DNA of 48,017 nucleotides, from positions 1 to 48,017 of the forward strand of contig JAEDFA010000006.1 of assembly GCA_016293005.1 (NCBI GenBank). The letters run 5' to 3'. Made by a program: the position numbers and the translations under genes. Source of the DNA: Treponema sp. (lineage in GTDB: Bacteria > Spirochaetota > Spirochaetia > Treponematales > Treponemataceae). Positions 1 through 6,858 of this stretch are shown here, piece by piece; the first letter of the stretch is position 1, and each line of letters begins with the position of its first letter. The notes under the pieces were generated by a model, which was not told where the DNA came from, made no database searches, and worked only from the letters and a program-made list of their open reading frames with translations.

Positions 1-1150
1 ACCAGGAAACGTATACTTTATCTTTCCACTGAATTACAGGTCCATCGTCCATATAGTCTGTGTGTTGTTTAAATACTTTTATGATTTTGCCAGTATCAAG
101 CTTTACATAAAATTTTGACTGAAAACCTGAATAAATCGGTTCTTCGACAATTCCGCTGAATACATTGATATCAGTTCTGCCACCTGTGTTAGGAGGTTCA
201 AGCGTAATTCTAATTTTTTCAGGACGAATTGTAAACGCAACTTTTTGACCTTTTTGAGTAAAATCGTAGTCAGTAACTTGCATGTAACGGTCAAGAACCG
301 CTTCTGCTTCTGTGTCGGTGGCAAGAGGTGCCTGTTTTCCAAGTTCAGGAACGCTTAAGGTTGCCATAAAATCATTGTTTCCAGAAATGTCTTTATGAGG
401 AACGCAATCTACAACTTCTGCATCAAAAAGATTTGTTTCGCCAATAAACTGGGCTACAAACTGAGTTGCAGGACTTTCATAGATTTCGTAAGGTGTTCCA
501 ACCTGAAGGACATGACCTGCATTCATTACTGCAATTCTGTCTGAAACCGCAAGTGCTTCGCTTTGGTCGTGAGTTACATAGATAAAAGTGATTCCGATTT
601 TGTCGTGAATTGCGTCTAAATCGATTAAGAGGTTCGCCCTGAGTTTTGCATCCAGTGCTGAAAGAGGTTCATCTAAGAGAAGAACTTTTGGTTCGCTTAT
701 TAGTGCTCTTGCGATTGCAACACGCTGTTTTTGACCGCCTGAAAGCTGATTTGGTTTTTTATATATATGCTGGTCAAGTTGAACTAAGTGAATATATTTT
801 TTTACTTTTTCATCGATTTCTTTTTTTGGAACTTTTTTTAGTTTTAAAGGAAATGCGATGTTATCATAAACTGACATGTGAGGAAAAAGTGCATAAGTCT
901 GAAAAACAGTGTTTGATGCTCTTTTGTTTGGCGGAAAAGGAATGATATCTTTATCGTCAAATAAAACTGCTCCTTCATTAGGAAATTCAAAGCCGGCAAT
1001 AATACGCAGCAAAGTTGTTTTACCGCATCCAGAAGGACCAAGCAGAGAGAAAAATTCCCCTTGCTTAATTGTAAAGTTTATATCGTCAAGTGCAACAAAA
1101 TCGTTAAAACGCTTTGAAACATTTTTAATGGTAACCTGACTTCCGTTCAC
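1..1150 (-). CDS. potA: Spermidine/putrescine ABC importer ATP-binding protein PotA (3' end outside window)
   Basis: ATPase subunit of a polyamine importer, which hydrolyses ATP on the cytoplasmic face to drive uptake. Reading the minus strand from a GTG at 1150 gives about 383 residues that run off the left edge. Visible motifs are Walker A GPSGCGKTT, Q-loop with FQTYALFPHMSV, signature LSGGQKQR, Walker B VLLLDEPLSALD and switch YVTHDQSEA. A C-terminal regulatory region of the PotA/OB type follows, containing FTIRPEKIRI. The GTG is the first possible start because a stop codon lies directly upstream in frame, and GAGG sits about 9 nt before it. The rest of the transporter (potBCD) would lie to the left, outside the window. 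Other polyamine-like or iron/sugar importers share this fold, but the ATALDY-free PotA pattern and length fit PotA best. Confidence 0.9.
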   Translation of the reverse strand, partial: MNGSQVTIKNVSKRFNDFVALDDINFTIKQGEFFSLLGPSGCGKTTLLRIIAGFEFPNEGAVLFDDKDIIPFPPNKRASNTVFQTYALFPHMSVYDNIAFPLKLKKVPKKEIDEKVKKYIHLVQLDQHIYKKPNQLSGGQKQRVAIARALISEPKVLLLDEPLSALDAKLRANLLIDLDAIHDKIGITFIYVTHDQSEALAVSDRIAVMNAGHVLQVGTPYEIYESPATQFVAQFIGETNLFDAEVVDCVPHKDISGNNDFMATLSVPELGKQAPLATDTEAEAVLDRYMQVTDYDFTQKGQKVAFTIRPEKIRITLEPPNTGGRTDINVFSGIVEEPIYSGFQSKFYVKLDTGKIIKVFKQHTDYMDDGPVIQWKDKVYVSW

Positions 1151-1200
1151 TCAAGTAACCTCTTTTACAATGATAGCACGCCATTACAAGCAGCTTTAAT

Positions 1201-1229
1201 ATTATATCATAATGCAACAATGATGTTAA
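1201..1229 (-). promoter_or_regulatory. Sigma70-type promoter for potA
   Basis: On the minus strand TTAACA (1224-1229) and TATAAT (1201-1206) are separated by 17 nt, about 50 nt upstream of the potA GTG. The -10 matches consensus exactly and the -35 matches at five of six positions. Confidence 0.65.
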
Positions 1230-1312
1230 AAAAATTAAAAGTCAATATAAAAAAAGAGAAAATTTTATTTTTTTAAAATTTTTTTTAAGAGAATTTTTGA
1301 AAAATTTTATTC

Positions 1313-1341
1313 TTGAAGAGTTCAGTTTTATGTATTATATT
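1313..1341 (+). promoter_or_regulatory. Promoter for the small membrane protein gene
   Basis: TTGAAG (1313-1318), a 17-nt spacer and TATATT (1336-1341), about 50 nt before the start codon at 1393. Confidence 0.55.
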
Positions 1342-1392
1342 TAAAATGAAACTTTTAGAGAAAGTTTTAATTTTTTTATTTGAGGAATTTAT

Positions 1393-1623
1393 ATGCTATC
1401 ATTAATTATCGGTTTTGTTTTAGTTGCATTTACAGTTTATGCAGTTCTTCCGTTTGATTTTTGTCTTAATTGGGGTTCAGTTGTAGTAGAATTTTTAAAA
1501 GGTGCAGCTCCTGTTATTGCCGCTTTAATCGGAATTATCTGTATTTTCATCGGAATTGCAGATATAAAAGACAAAAAAGAAGCAAGAAGAGAAGAACTTG
1601 AAGCATCAAAAAAAGAAGAATAA
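1393..1623 (+). CDS. Small two-helix membrane protein, function unknown
   Basis: A 76-residue protein with two hydrophobic segments (about residues 2-22 and 33-55) and a strongly charged Lys/Glu-rich tail (residues 57-76). This suggests a hairpin in the inner membrane with a cytoplasmic tail. A good ribosome site (GAGGA) lies 7-8 nt before the ATG and a promoter is visible upstream, so it is very likely a real gene despite its size. It stands alone between potA (divergent) and the rplM operon. I do not recognise a named family. Small membrane proteins of this layout are common near ribosomal operons in spirochaetes, but I have no direct support for a function. Confidence 0.65.
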   Translation: MLSLIIGFVLVAFTVYAVLPFDFCLNWGSVVVEFLKGAAPVIAALIGIICIFIGIADIKDKKEARREELEASKKEE

Positions 1624-1690
1624 ACTTTTCATTTATAAGATGACAGATTTAAAAAAAATCATTAACACAGAATTTTTAAATTTTGATTTA

Positions 1691-1720
1691 TTGACTATCT
1701 TTAATAAAAAAAGGTATACT
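1691..1720 (+). promoter_or_regulatory. Promoter for rplM-rpsI-recX
   Basis: TTGACT (1691-1696), an 18-nt spacer and TATACT (1715-1720). The start of transcription expected near 1727 leaves a leader of about 100 nt before rplM. Confidence 0.7.
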
Positions 1721-1737
1721 ATATTACCCCGTATATA

Positions 1738-1797
1738 AACGGCGACTGCTCATCGCTGTTTTTGCGTTTTTTTCAGATGCAGGAAAAAAATGCAAAA
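1738..1797 (+). promoter_or_regulatory. Hairpin-rich leader upstream of rplM, possible ribosomal-protein autoregulatory element
   Basis: Two adjacent stems lie between the promoter and rplM. Stem 1 is AACGGCGA (1738-1745) with TCGCTGTT (1753-1760), 8 bp with one G-U and a 7-nt loop. Stem 2 pairs 1760-1773 with 1784-1797, 14 bp with one G-U and a 10-nt loop. Stem 1 is followed by a U-rich run that is also the 5' arm of stem 2, which is the geometry of an attenuator. L13 leaders are known in other phyla; I cannot say whether this one is homologous. Confidence 0.45.
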
Positions 1798-1825
1798 GAA
1801 CTTTATTTTAGTTTAAGGTATATAC

Positions 1826-2254
1826 ATGAAAACTATTTTTGTAAACGAAAAAGACCAGAAGCGTGAATGGTTTATTATCGATGCTTCCGGCAAATCATTA
1901 GGACGCGTTGCAAGTGCCGCCGCTAAAGCACTTCGCGGAAAAACAAAAGTAACATTTACTCCAAATCAGAATATGGGTGATTATATCGTAATCATCAATG
2001 CTGATAAAGTTAATGTAACAGGCGGAAAAGAACAGAAAAAAGTTTACTACCGGCACACAGGATTTGTAGGTGGCCTAAAAAGCGATACTTTCGAATCATT
2101 AATTGAAAAACATCCTGCAGAACCTCTTCGCCTTGCAATAAAAGGAATGCTTCCGCACGGAAGACTTGGCAGAGCGCTTATGGATAATTTAAAAATTTAT
2201 GCCGGTGCTGATCATCCTCACACCGCTCAGAATCCACAGCCATTAGAAGTATAA
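1826..2254 (+). CDS. rplM: 50S ribosomal protein L13
   Basis: Component of the large ribosomal subunit, an early assembly protein that binds 23S rRNA. The 142-residue length is exactly what is expected for L13. The family pattern is clear: WFIIDASGKSLGRVAS near the N-terminus, GDYIVIINADKVNVTG in the middle, and MLPHGRLGRALMDNLKIY near residue 110-130. It is first in the operon with rpsI 13 bp downstream, the conserved bacterial L13-S9 pairing. The ribosome site is weak (TAAGG), which together with the folded leader leaves room for translational control. Confidence 0.98.
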   Translation: MKTIFVNEKDQKREWFIIDASGKSLGRVASAAAKALRGKTKVTFTPNQNMGDYIVIINADKVNVTGGKEQKKVYYRHTGFVGGLKSDTFESLIEKHPAEPLRLAIKGMLPHGRLGRALMDNLKIYAGADHPHTAQNPQPLEV

Positions 2255-2267
2255 TTAGGAGTTTGAG

Positions 2268-2660
2268 ATGGATAAAAATTTAGCAATTGGTACAGGAAGA
2301 AGAAAAACTGCTGTCGCTCGTGTTTATCTTAGAGACGGTTCAGGAAAAATCGTTGTAAACGGTAAAGATGTAAAAGACTATTTTGTTACACCAGAACAGG
2401 TAAAAATTGTATATCAGCCACTTTTAATTACTTCAAGCGATAATAAATTCGATATCATTATCAATGTTTCTGGCGGTGGATTAAACGGTCAGGCTGCTGC
2501 TTGTCTTCACGGAATTTCAAGAGCATTGCTTCAGATTGACCCTGATAACAGACCTTCATTGAAGGCTAACGGTTATCTTACTCGTGATTCTCGTATGGTT
2601 GAACGCAAGAAGTTCGGTCAGCGCGGTGCACGACGCAGATTCCAGTTCTCTAAGCGTTAG
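2268..2660 (+). CDS. rpsI: 30S ribosomal protein S9
   Basis: Small-subunit protein whose C-terminal tail reaches the P-site tRNA. The 130 residues begin with the typical GTGRRKTAVARVYLRDGSG and end with the hallmark basic tail ERKKFGQRGARRRFQFSKR, the last Lys-Arg being the residues that touch tRNA. A strong AGGAG lies 8 nt before the ATG. It follows rplM directly and recX starts 3 nt after its stop codon, so all three genes should be on one transcript. Confidence 0.98.
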   Translation: MDKNLAIGTGRRKTAVARVYLRDGSGKIVVNGKDVKDYFVTPEQVKIVYQPLLITSSDNKFDIIINVSGGGLNGQAAACLHGISRALLQIDPDNRPSLKANGYLTRDSRMVERKKFGQRGARRRFQFSKR

Positions 2661-2663
2661 TTC

Positions 2664-3266
2664 TTGGTTATTATCGATACAAAGCAGGTTTCTTCTGATG
2701 TATATAAAATTACTGTCAGCGGGAACTTGCTTTTTTTTGCCCGAAAAGAATATTTGAAAATCCTCACGGAAGAAAATTTTATTCCCGGTTTTGAACTGAA
2801 TGAAGAACTTTTTGAAGAATTGACAGATTCTTCTTTAGCGTTTTCATGTGAAACAAAAGCGCTTTCCTATCTTGCGCGTGCAGAACAGAGTTATTACGGG
2901 CTTAGTTTAAAATTATTAAAGAAAGGTTTTCACAAAAAATATATTGAAATGGCGCTTGATTATTTGAAATCTTCTGGTGTTTTAGACGATTTAAGGTTTT
3001 GTGAAAGTTGGCTAAATTCTAGAAAAATTTCACATTTTGAAGGTCGAAAAAAACTTCTGAATGAACTTCAAGTGCGAGGAATTTCAAAAACGGATGCAAA
3101 TTCTGCATTGGATTCATTTTTTAAAGAGATTTCAGAAGAAGATTTGTGTAGAAAAGCGTATGACAAACTTATCCGAAAAAACACATTGAAAGAAAAAATA
3201 ATTCCTTCGCTTGTAAAAAATGGCTTTTCTTATTCAGTTATAAAAAGCGTTGTAAACTGTCAGTAA
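2664..3266 (+). CDS. recX: Regulatory protein RecX
   Basis: RecX binds RecA filaments and modulates recombination and SOS activity in the cytoplasm. The 200-residue protein has the three-helix repeats of the family, including ARAEQSYYGLSLKLLKKG (around residues 72-89), YLKSSGVLDDLRFCESWLNSR (about 99-119) and a third repeat ending near the C-terminus. The start is a TTG three bases after the rpsI stop with no Shine-Dalgarno sequence, so translation probably depends on ribosomes terminating on rpsI; this would keep RecX output low. recA is not in the window. The family call is good, the exact start less certain. Confidence 0.82.
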   Translation: MVIIDTKQVSSDVYKITVSGNLLFFARKEYLKILTEENFIPGFELNEELFEELTDSSLAFSCETKALSYLARAEQSYYGLSLKLLKKGFHKKYIEMALDYLKSSGVLDDLRFCESWLNSRKISHFEGRKKLLNELQVRGISKTDANSALDSFFKEISEEDLCRKAYDKLIRKNTLKEKIIPSLVKNGFSYSVIKSVVNCQ

Positions 3267-3270
3267 AAAA

Positions 3271-3310
3271 AAGAACCTTGAACAAGTTATTTTTCAAGGT
3301 TCTTTTTCTT
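3271..3310. terminator. Bidirectional terminator between recX and sppA
   Basis: Perfect 11-bp stem AAGAACCTTGA (3271-3281) with TCAAGGTTCTT (3294-3304), preceded by an A-run and followed by a T-rich run. It lies between convergent genes and can end both transcripts. Confidence 0.85.
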
Positions 3311-4263
3311 TATTTGTAAATGAATGCAGGGTAGGTTAGAGAGCCTTTTTGAAATTCAGATGAAATGGCCTTTCCGAGAGAAGTTTTTGTTATTGAACTG
3401 AATATGAAATTTGCAAGGGAGAATTCGGGTTGGTATTCAAAATTTTTAATTTTATAGTAAGTATTGAAAAGTTCGTTTTTTTCAAGATCGATAATCATTT
3501 GGTCGTAGGATGAAATTTCATCGATTAAATTGTGTTTTTTTGCCTGAGATGCGGTAAAAATTCTTCCGTCAGCAATTTTTTTTAGTTCAACAATCGGAAT
3601 GTTTCTTTCAAGTGCTACGATTTCTGTGAATTGCTGGTAACATTCGTCTGAAATTTCCTGCATTATTTTTATTTGTTCTTCAGTTAACGGTTCGTCGTAA
3701 TTCATCATGGTCTTGTTTTTGCCGGAATGAATTGTTGTAGATTTTATTCCGATTTTTGAAAGAAGTTCTGTTGCGTCGATTGAATGACCTGCGATTACTC
3801 CGATAGAACCTGTCAGCGTATTTCTGTTTGCATAAATTTTATCTGATGCAACGCTGATGTAATACGCTCCGCTTGCTGCCATTTGTCCCATGTAAACATA
3901 CAGCGGTTTTTTTGATTCTTTGTAATCTTTTAGTGCAAGAAAAATTTCGTCTGATTGATAGACATTCCCGCCTGGAGAATCGATAAAAATTGCGAGTGCG
4001 ACATTTGAAGAATCGTTTTTTAATTTGTTTATGATGTTTAAAAGCCACGCCTGATTGTAAAATTCATTTGATTCTTCTATAACGCCTGAAATTTTAACTG
4101 ATGCGATATAGCCCCAGTTTGATTTTTCCATATCTTTTTGTTTGATTGTTTCTGTGTTTGAATTTGTTATGCCGAAAGTTGAAAGAATTATGTTTGCGCT
4201 TCCGAGTAGAATGATAACGATTAAAAAAATTATAAATACTGTAAGTCCTTTTTTGTTTTTCAT
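3310..4263 (-). CDS. sppA: Signal peptide peptidase SppA, S49 serine protease family
   Basis: Membrane-bound protease that degrades cleaved signal peptides and related membrane fragments. The 317-residue protein has one N-terminal membrane helix (about residues 8-28). The S49 domain follows with FIDSPGGNV (about 94-101), MAASGAYYISVASDKIYAN with the nucleophile Ser131, GSIGVI (152-157), and the catalytic lysine in the SGKNK segment (Lys182 or Lys184). This is the short single-domain form found in Gram-positives and spirochaetes, not the 67-kDa enterobacterial form. AGGA precedes the ATG. It sits downstream of the DUF975 membrane protein in the same orientation with a 47-bp gap, so the two are probably co-transcribed. 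Confidence 0.9.
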   Translation of the reverse strand: MKNKKGLTVFIIFLIVIILLGSANIILSTFGITNSNTETIKQKDMEKSNWGYIASVKISGVIEESNEFYNQAWLLNIINKLKNDSSNVALAIFIDSPGGNVYQSDEIFLALKDYKESKKPLYVYMGQMAASGAYYISVASDKIYANRNTLTGSIGVIAGHSIDATELLSKIGIKSTTIHSGKNKTMMNYDEPLTEEQIKIMQEISDECYQQFTEIVALERNIPIVELKKIADGRIFTASQAKKHNLIDEISSYDQMIIDLEKNELFNTYYKIKNFEYQPEFSLANFIFSSITKTSLGKAISSEFQKGSLTYPAFIYK

Positions 4264-4310
4264 ATTTTTGTCCTGTAAAAATGAAATTCGTTTTTTTTGT
4301 TATTTTATGT

Positions 4311-5024
4311 TTATTCACATAGGTCTGACTTGGAAATTATTCCTTTTTCTACTGCATCTTTTAAAAGTCCGTGATAGGCATTGATTTTTGTCATCTGATA
4401 GTACGGTATTACATAGAAAAACGCAATTCCGGCGGTGATTGCTCCAAGAAGAATCCATGGGATGAAACTTAAATCTAGAATGAAAAGTTCCCATTTGCTT
4501 CCATTTGTGATTTTCATGCTGACTTTAAGAGCCTGAGTAACGGAAAGTTTTGGGTATTCTGTGAGAAGGTAAAAACTTTGCGAATAAGCGTAAGATTTTA
4601 TGATTCCGGGAATGAAAAAGAGAAGCGACCATAGAAAAATCCATAAACTCTGCCATAAACCTGAAAGTACGCCTTTTTTCCAGAGAGAAAATCCTTCGAT
4701 AAAATCTGAAAAAAATATTTTGTCTGGTGATTTTGACATTTTGATGTAAACGAACGCTGTTGCCATTGAAAAAATACATGATACGATAAATGTGAGGATG
4801 TTTGAAATGTCGTTTACAAGGTTCTGCTGAAACGGAATGTCGACTGAAGTATAGAAAGAATTTGAAGAAACTTCCTGATTTATGGAAGCGCTGTCATTTA
4901 AGGCTTGTGGAATGCTTAAAAATATTAAAATTAAGCCTGTGAAAAGTACCATTAAAACTGGAATTTTAAATCTGTTTTTTAACTGAATTTTTGCAAAATT
5001 TTTGTATTTTATTCTGTCGAACAT
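4311..5024 (-). CDS. DUF975-type integral membrane protein
   Basis: A 237-residue membrane protein with about five hydrophobic segments: near residues 20-38, 67-90, 112-135, 165-190 and 190-205. The start of the protein (FDRIKYKNFAKIQLKNRF) and the WELFILDLSFIPWILLG segment resemble the DUF975 family of bacterial membrane proteins, whose biochemical role is unknown. A ribosome site AAGGA lies 7 nt before the ATG and a promoter is visible 80-110 nt upstream. It is the first gene of a two-gene unit with sppA, which hints at a membrane-maintenance role, but that is only inference from position. Confidence 0.7.
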   Translation of the reverse strand: MFDRIKYKNFAKIQLKNRFKIPVLMVLFTGLILIFLSIPQALNDSASINQEVSSNSFYTSVDIPFQQNLVNDISNILTFIVSCIFSMATAFVYIKMSKSPDKIFFSDFIEGFSLWKKGVLSGLWQSLWIFLWSLLFFIPGIIKSYAYSQSFYLLTEYPKLSVTQALKVSMKITNGSKWELFILDLSFIPWILLGAITAGIAFFYVIPYYQMTKINAYHGLLKDAVEKGIISKSDLCE

Positions 5025-5103
5025 AGATTATCCTTTGCATTTAACATAACATTTTAACATTTGTTTTTTTATCTGGCGGAAATTTTGTTAAATGCTTAAA
5101 ATA

Positions 5104-5133
5104 ATAATACATTTCAAATAGATTGCAAGTCAA
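5104..5133 (-). promoter_or_regulatory. Promoter for the DUF975-sppA unit
   Basis: On the minus strand TTGACT (5128-5133), an 18-nt spacer and TATTAT (5104-5109). The remaining 80 nt to the ATG contain no other clear signal. Confidence 0.5.
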
Positions 5134-5151
5134 GTTTTAAAAACAGTTTTT

Positions 5152-5730
5152 TTATTGACATTCTTTTAAGAGTTCGCTGTAGTATTTTTCTTCGATGTCG
5201 CTTTCTTTGAGGGAACACTGGAAAAAGAAATTTTTTATTATTTCTTCGGCGTTTTTTACGGTCTGTAAATCGTTTTTTTCTGAAAGAATTTCAATTTCAA
5301 GGAAAAAGCCTAAAGGTTCAACATTGCAAAGTTCGAGCGTACATTTTCCTGCTTTTGTGTCTGTCTGGAATACTTCGACTTCTTTTGTTTTTTTTAGGGA
5401 AATCTTAAAGCCTGAATCAATAAAAAGTTCTGAAAGTGCATCTTCTGATGAAAGATAAGTTTCTTTTTCGTCGTTTACTTCTATTAATTTGCCTGAATTA
5501 TTGAGTTTCATTTCTTTTTTCTTGTAAGTGAGGAAAAAACTTTCTTTTTTTTCACCGTTTAAAAATTCTGTTTCTTTTCGGATTCTTGCAGTTATTTTTT
5601 TTGAATCTTTTTCTAAAGTGTAATAGGAATCTTCTTTTTTTACAGAATGAATGAATTTTGCAATTTTATGAAGCGTTTCTGAAACTTTTGAAACTTCTTT
5701 TACATGCGCTTTTAATTCGATTTCGTACAT
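5152..5730 (-). CDS. CYTH-domain protein (class IV adenylate cyclase / triphosphatase superfamily)
   Basis: A 192-residue single-domain protein of the CYTH fold, a tunnel that binds triphosphate compounds and divalent metal. The diagnostic N-terminal ExExK motif is present as EIELK (Glu3, Glu5, Lys7). Alternating charged strands follow, such as ARIRKE (about 49-54) and LEIEIL (about 143-148), as the family requires. Members act as adenylate cyclase (CyaB), thiamine triphosphatase or inorganic tripolyphosphatase. The sequence alone does not decide between these. The gene is monocistronic, has no Shine-Dalgarno sequence, and its -10 box ends 6 nt before the ATG. It is divergent from dus with only 53 bp between the two start codons. 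Confidence 0.8.
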   Translation of the reverse strand: MYEIELKAHVKEVSKVSETLHKIAKFIHSVKKEDSYYTLEKDSKKITARIRKETEFLNGEKKESFFLTYKKKEMKLNNSGKLIEVNDEKETYLSSEDALSELFIDSGFKISLKKTKEVEVFQTDTKAGKCTLELCNVEPLGFFLEIEILSEKNDLQTVKNAEEIIKNFFFQCSLKESDIEEKYYSELLKECQ

Positions 5731-5736
5731 AGTTTT

Positions 5737-5765
5737 ATTATATCAAAGTTTTAATTTTTTTTAAA
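5737..5765 (-). promoter_or_regulatory. Promoter abutting the CYTH gene start (leaderless candidate)
   Basis: On the minus strand TTTAAA (5760-5765), 17-nt spacer and consensus TATAAT (5737-5742), followed by only 6 nt before the ATG at 5730. The expected transcription start is the A of the ATG. Confidence 0.55.
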
Positions 5766-5777
5766 ATGATGTATATT
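5749..5777 (+). promoter_or_regulatory. Promoter abutting the dus gene start (leaderless candidate)
   Basis: TATATT (5772-5777) ends 6 nt before the ATG at 5784. The -35 at 17-nt spacing (TTTTAA, 5749-5754) is poor, so this is weaker than the others in the set. It overlaps the promoter of the divergent CYTH gene. Confidence 0.4.
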
Positions 5778-5783
5778 TTTTTT

Positions 5784-6776
5784 ATGAAACTTATCTGTGC
5801 TCCAATGGCAACTTTAAGTCATCCTGCGTTCCGCTTTTTAATCGAAAAATTTGCAGGCTGTGATGAGTATTTTACAGAAATGATAAACGCGCCGTCTCTT
5901 ATAAATGCAGGACCTTTTGAAAAATTTTATGTGGAAACTGTTCCGGTTCCTGAAAAACTTGTGTTTCAGCTGACTGGGAAAAATGCTGAATCAATGGCAA
6001 TCGCTTCTGAAATCCTTTGTGAAAAAGACTGTAAGGGAATTGATTTAAATATGGGCTGCTCGGCTCCAGAAATCGAAAGAAGCGGCGCTGGAATTTCGTG
6101 GATGCTAAAACCTCTTGAAGAAACTGAAAATCTTGTGCGGCTTGTAAAAAAATCTATTGAAAATTCAGGGAAAGATATTCGGCTCAGCGCAAAAATCCGG
6201 CTTGGAAGCGAAAATTTTACCGATGAAAGTTTTTTTTCTTTTTGTGACATGCTTGTTTCTTCTGGCGTTCAGGCGATTACAGTTCATCCGCGTACAAAAA
6301 AAGAAAAATACCGCGATAAACCAAAATACATTTATGTTCAGAAACTGTGCGAAAGATTTAAAAATGAAAATATTGAAATTTTTGCAAACGGCGATGTGAA
6401 AGATTTTTCAAGTTATAAAGAAGTTTTAAAAATCTGTCCGTCAGTATCCGGCGTGATGATTGGTCGTGCTTTAGTTCAAAAACCGTGGCTTTGTTCGCTC
6501 TTAAAAAGAACAGAATCAGAAGAAAATCCTTCTATTGAAATAGACTTTCTTTCGCTCGCGCTCGATTTTATAGACGATGTAAAGCGTTTTCAGCCGCCGG
6601 AATTTTATAAAACGAGGCTTCAGAGATTTTTTTCGTATTTTTGCGATAATTTTTCTTTTGCACATTACGCAAGAACTTCGCTTTTAAATGCAAAATCAAT
6701 AGAAGAAACTTGTCAGCGGCTATATGAATATTTTGAAAAAGTCCCGGAAGACAGAATTAAAAGAGTCGGCCTGTAA
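5784..6776 (+). CDS. tRNA-dihydrouridine synthase family protein
   Basis: FMN enzyme that reduces uridines to dihydrouridine in tRNA D-loops. From the ATG at 5784 it is 330 residues: a TIM-barrel with LICAPMATLSHPAFR at the N-terminus, then GIDLNMGCSAPEIERSGAG (85-103), LSAKIRLG, the TVHPRTKKEKY signature and VMIGRALVQKPW near the FMN phosphate site, and a helical C-terminal RNA-binding domain. The catalytic cysteine is Cys92. Unusually, the invariant-looking NxGCP motif reads NMGCS, with Ser in place of Pro. I prefer the 5784 start to the in-frame ATGs 15-18 bp upstream because conserved sequence begins directly there. There is no ribosome site. Which Dus type it belongs to cannot be settled by eye. 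Confidence 0.88.
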   Translation: MKLICAPMATLSHPAFRFLIEKFAGCDEYFTEMINAPSLINAGPFEKFYVETVPVPEKLVFQLTGKNAESMAIASEILCEKDCKGIDLNMGCSAPEIERSGAGISWMLKPLEETENLVRLVKKSIENSGKDIRLSAKIRLGSENFTDESFFSFCDMLVSSGVQAITVHPRTKKEKYRDKPKYIYVQKLCERFKNENIEIFANGDVKDFSSYKEVLKICPSVSGVMIGRALVQKPWLCSLLKRTESEENPSIEIDFLSLALDFIDDVKRFQPPEFYKTRLQRFFSYFCDNFSFAHYARTSLLNAKSIEETCQRLYEYFEKVPEDRIKRVGL

Positions 6777-6785
6777 AAGAATTTT

Positions 6786-6815
6786 TTGACAAATTTAATG
6801 CGATTCCTTTATAAT
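6786..6815 (+). promoter_or_regulatory. Consensus promoter for the amylase-dCMP deaminase unit
   Basis: TTGACA (6786-6791), 18-nt spacer, TATAAT (6810-6815). Both hexamers are perfect. It lies just after the dus stop and 44 bp before the amylase ATG, which has GAGG upstream. Confidence 0.8.
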
Positions 6816-6858
6816 GAAGTTGTTTTAAGAAATTTTAAAAGATTTTGAGGTTTAAAAT

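Noticed and set aside
646..1139. Plus-strand and other-frame reading frames over the first 1.1 kb
   Set aside because: They are shadows of potA, which reads through the whole region on the minus strand with all ABC ATPase motifs.
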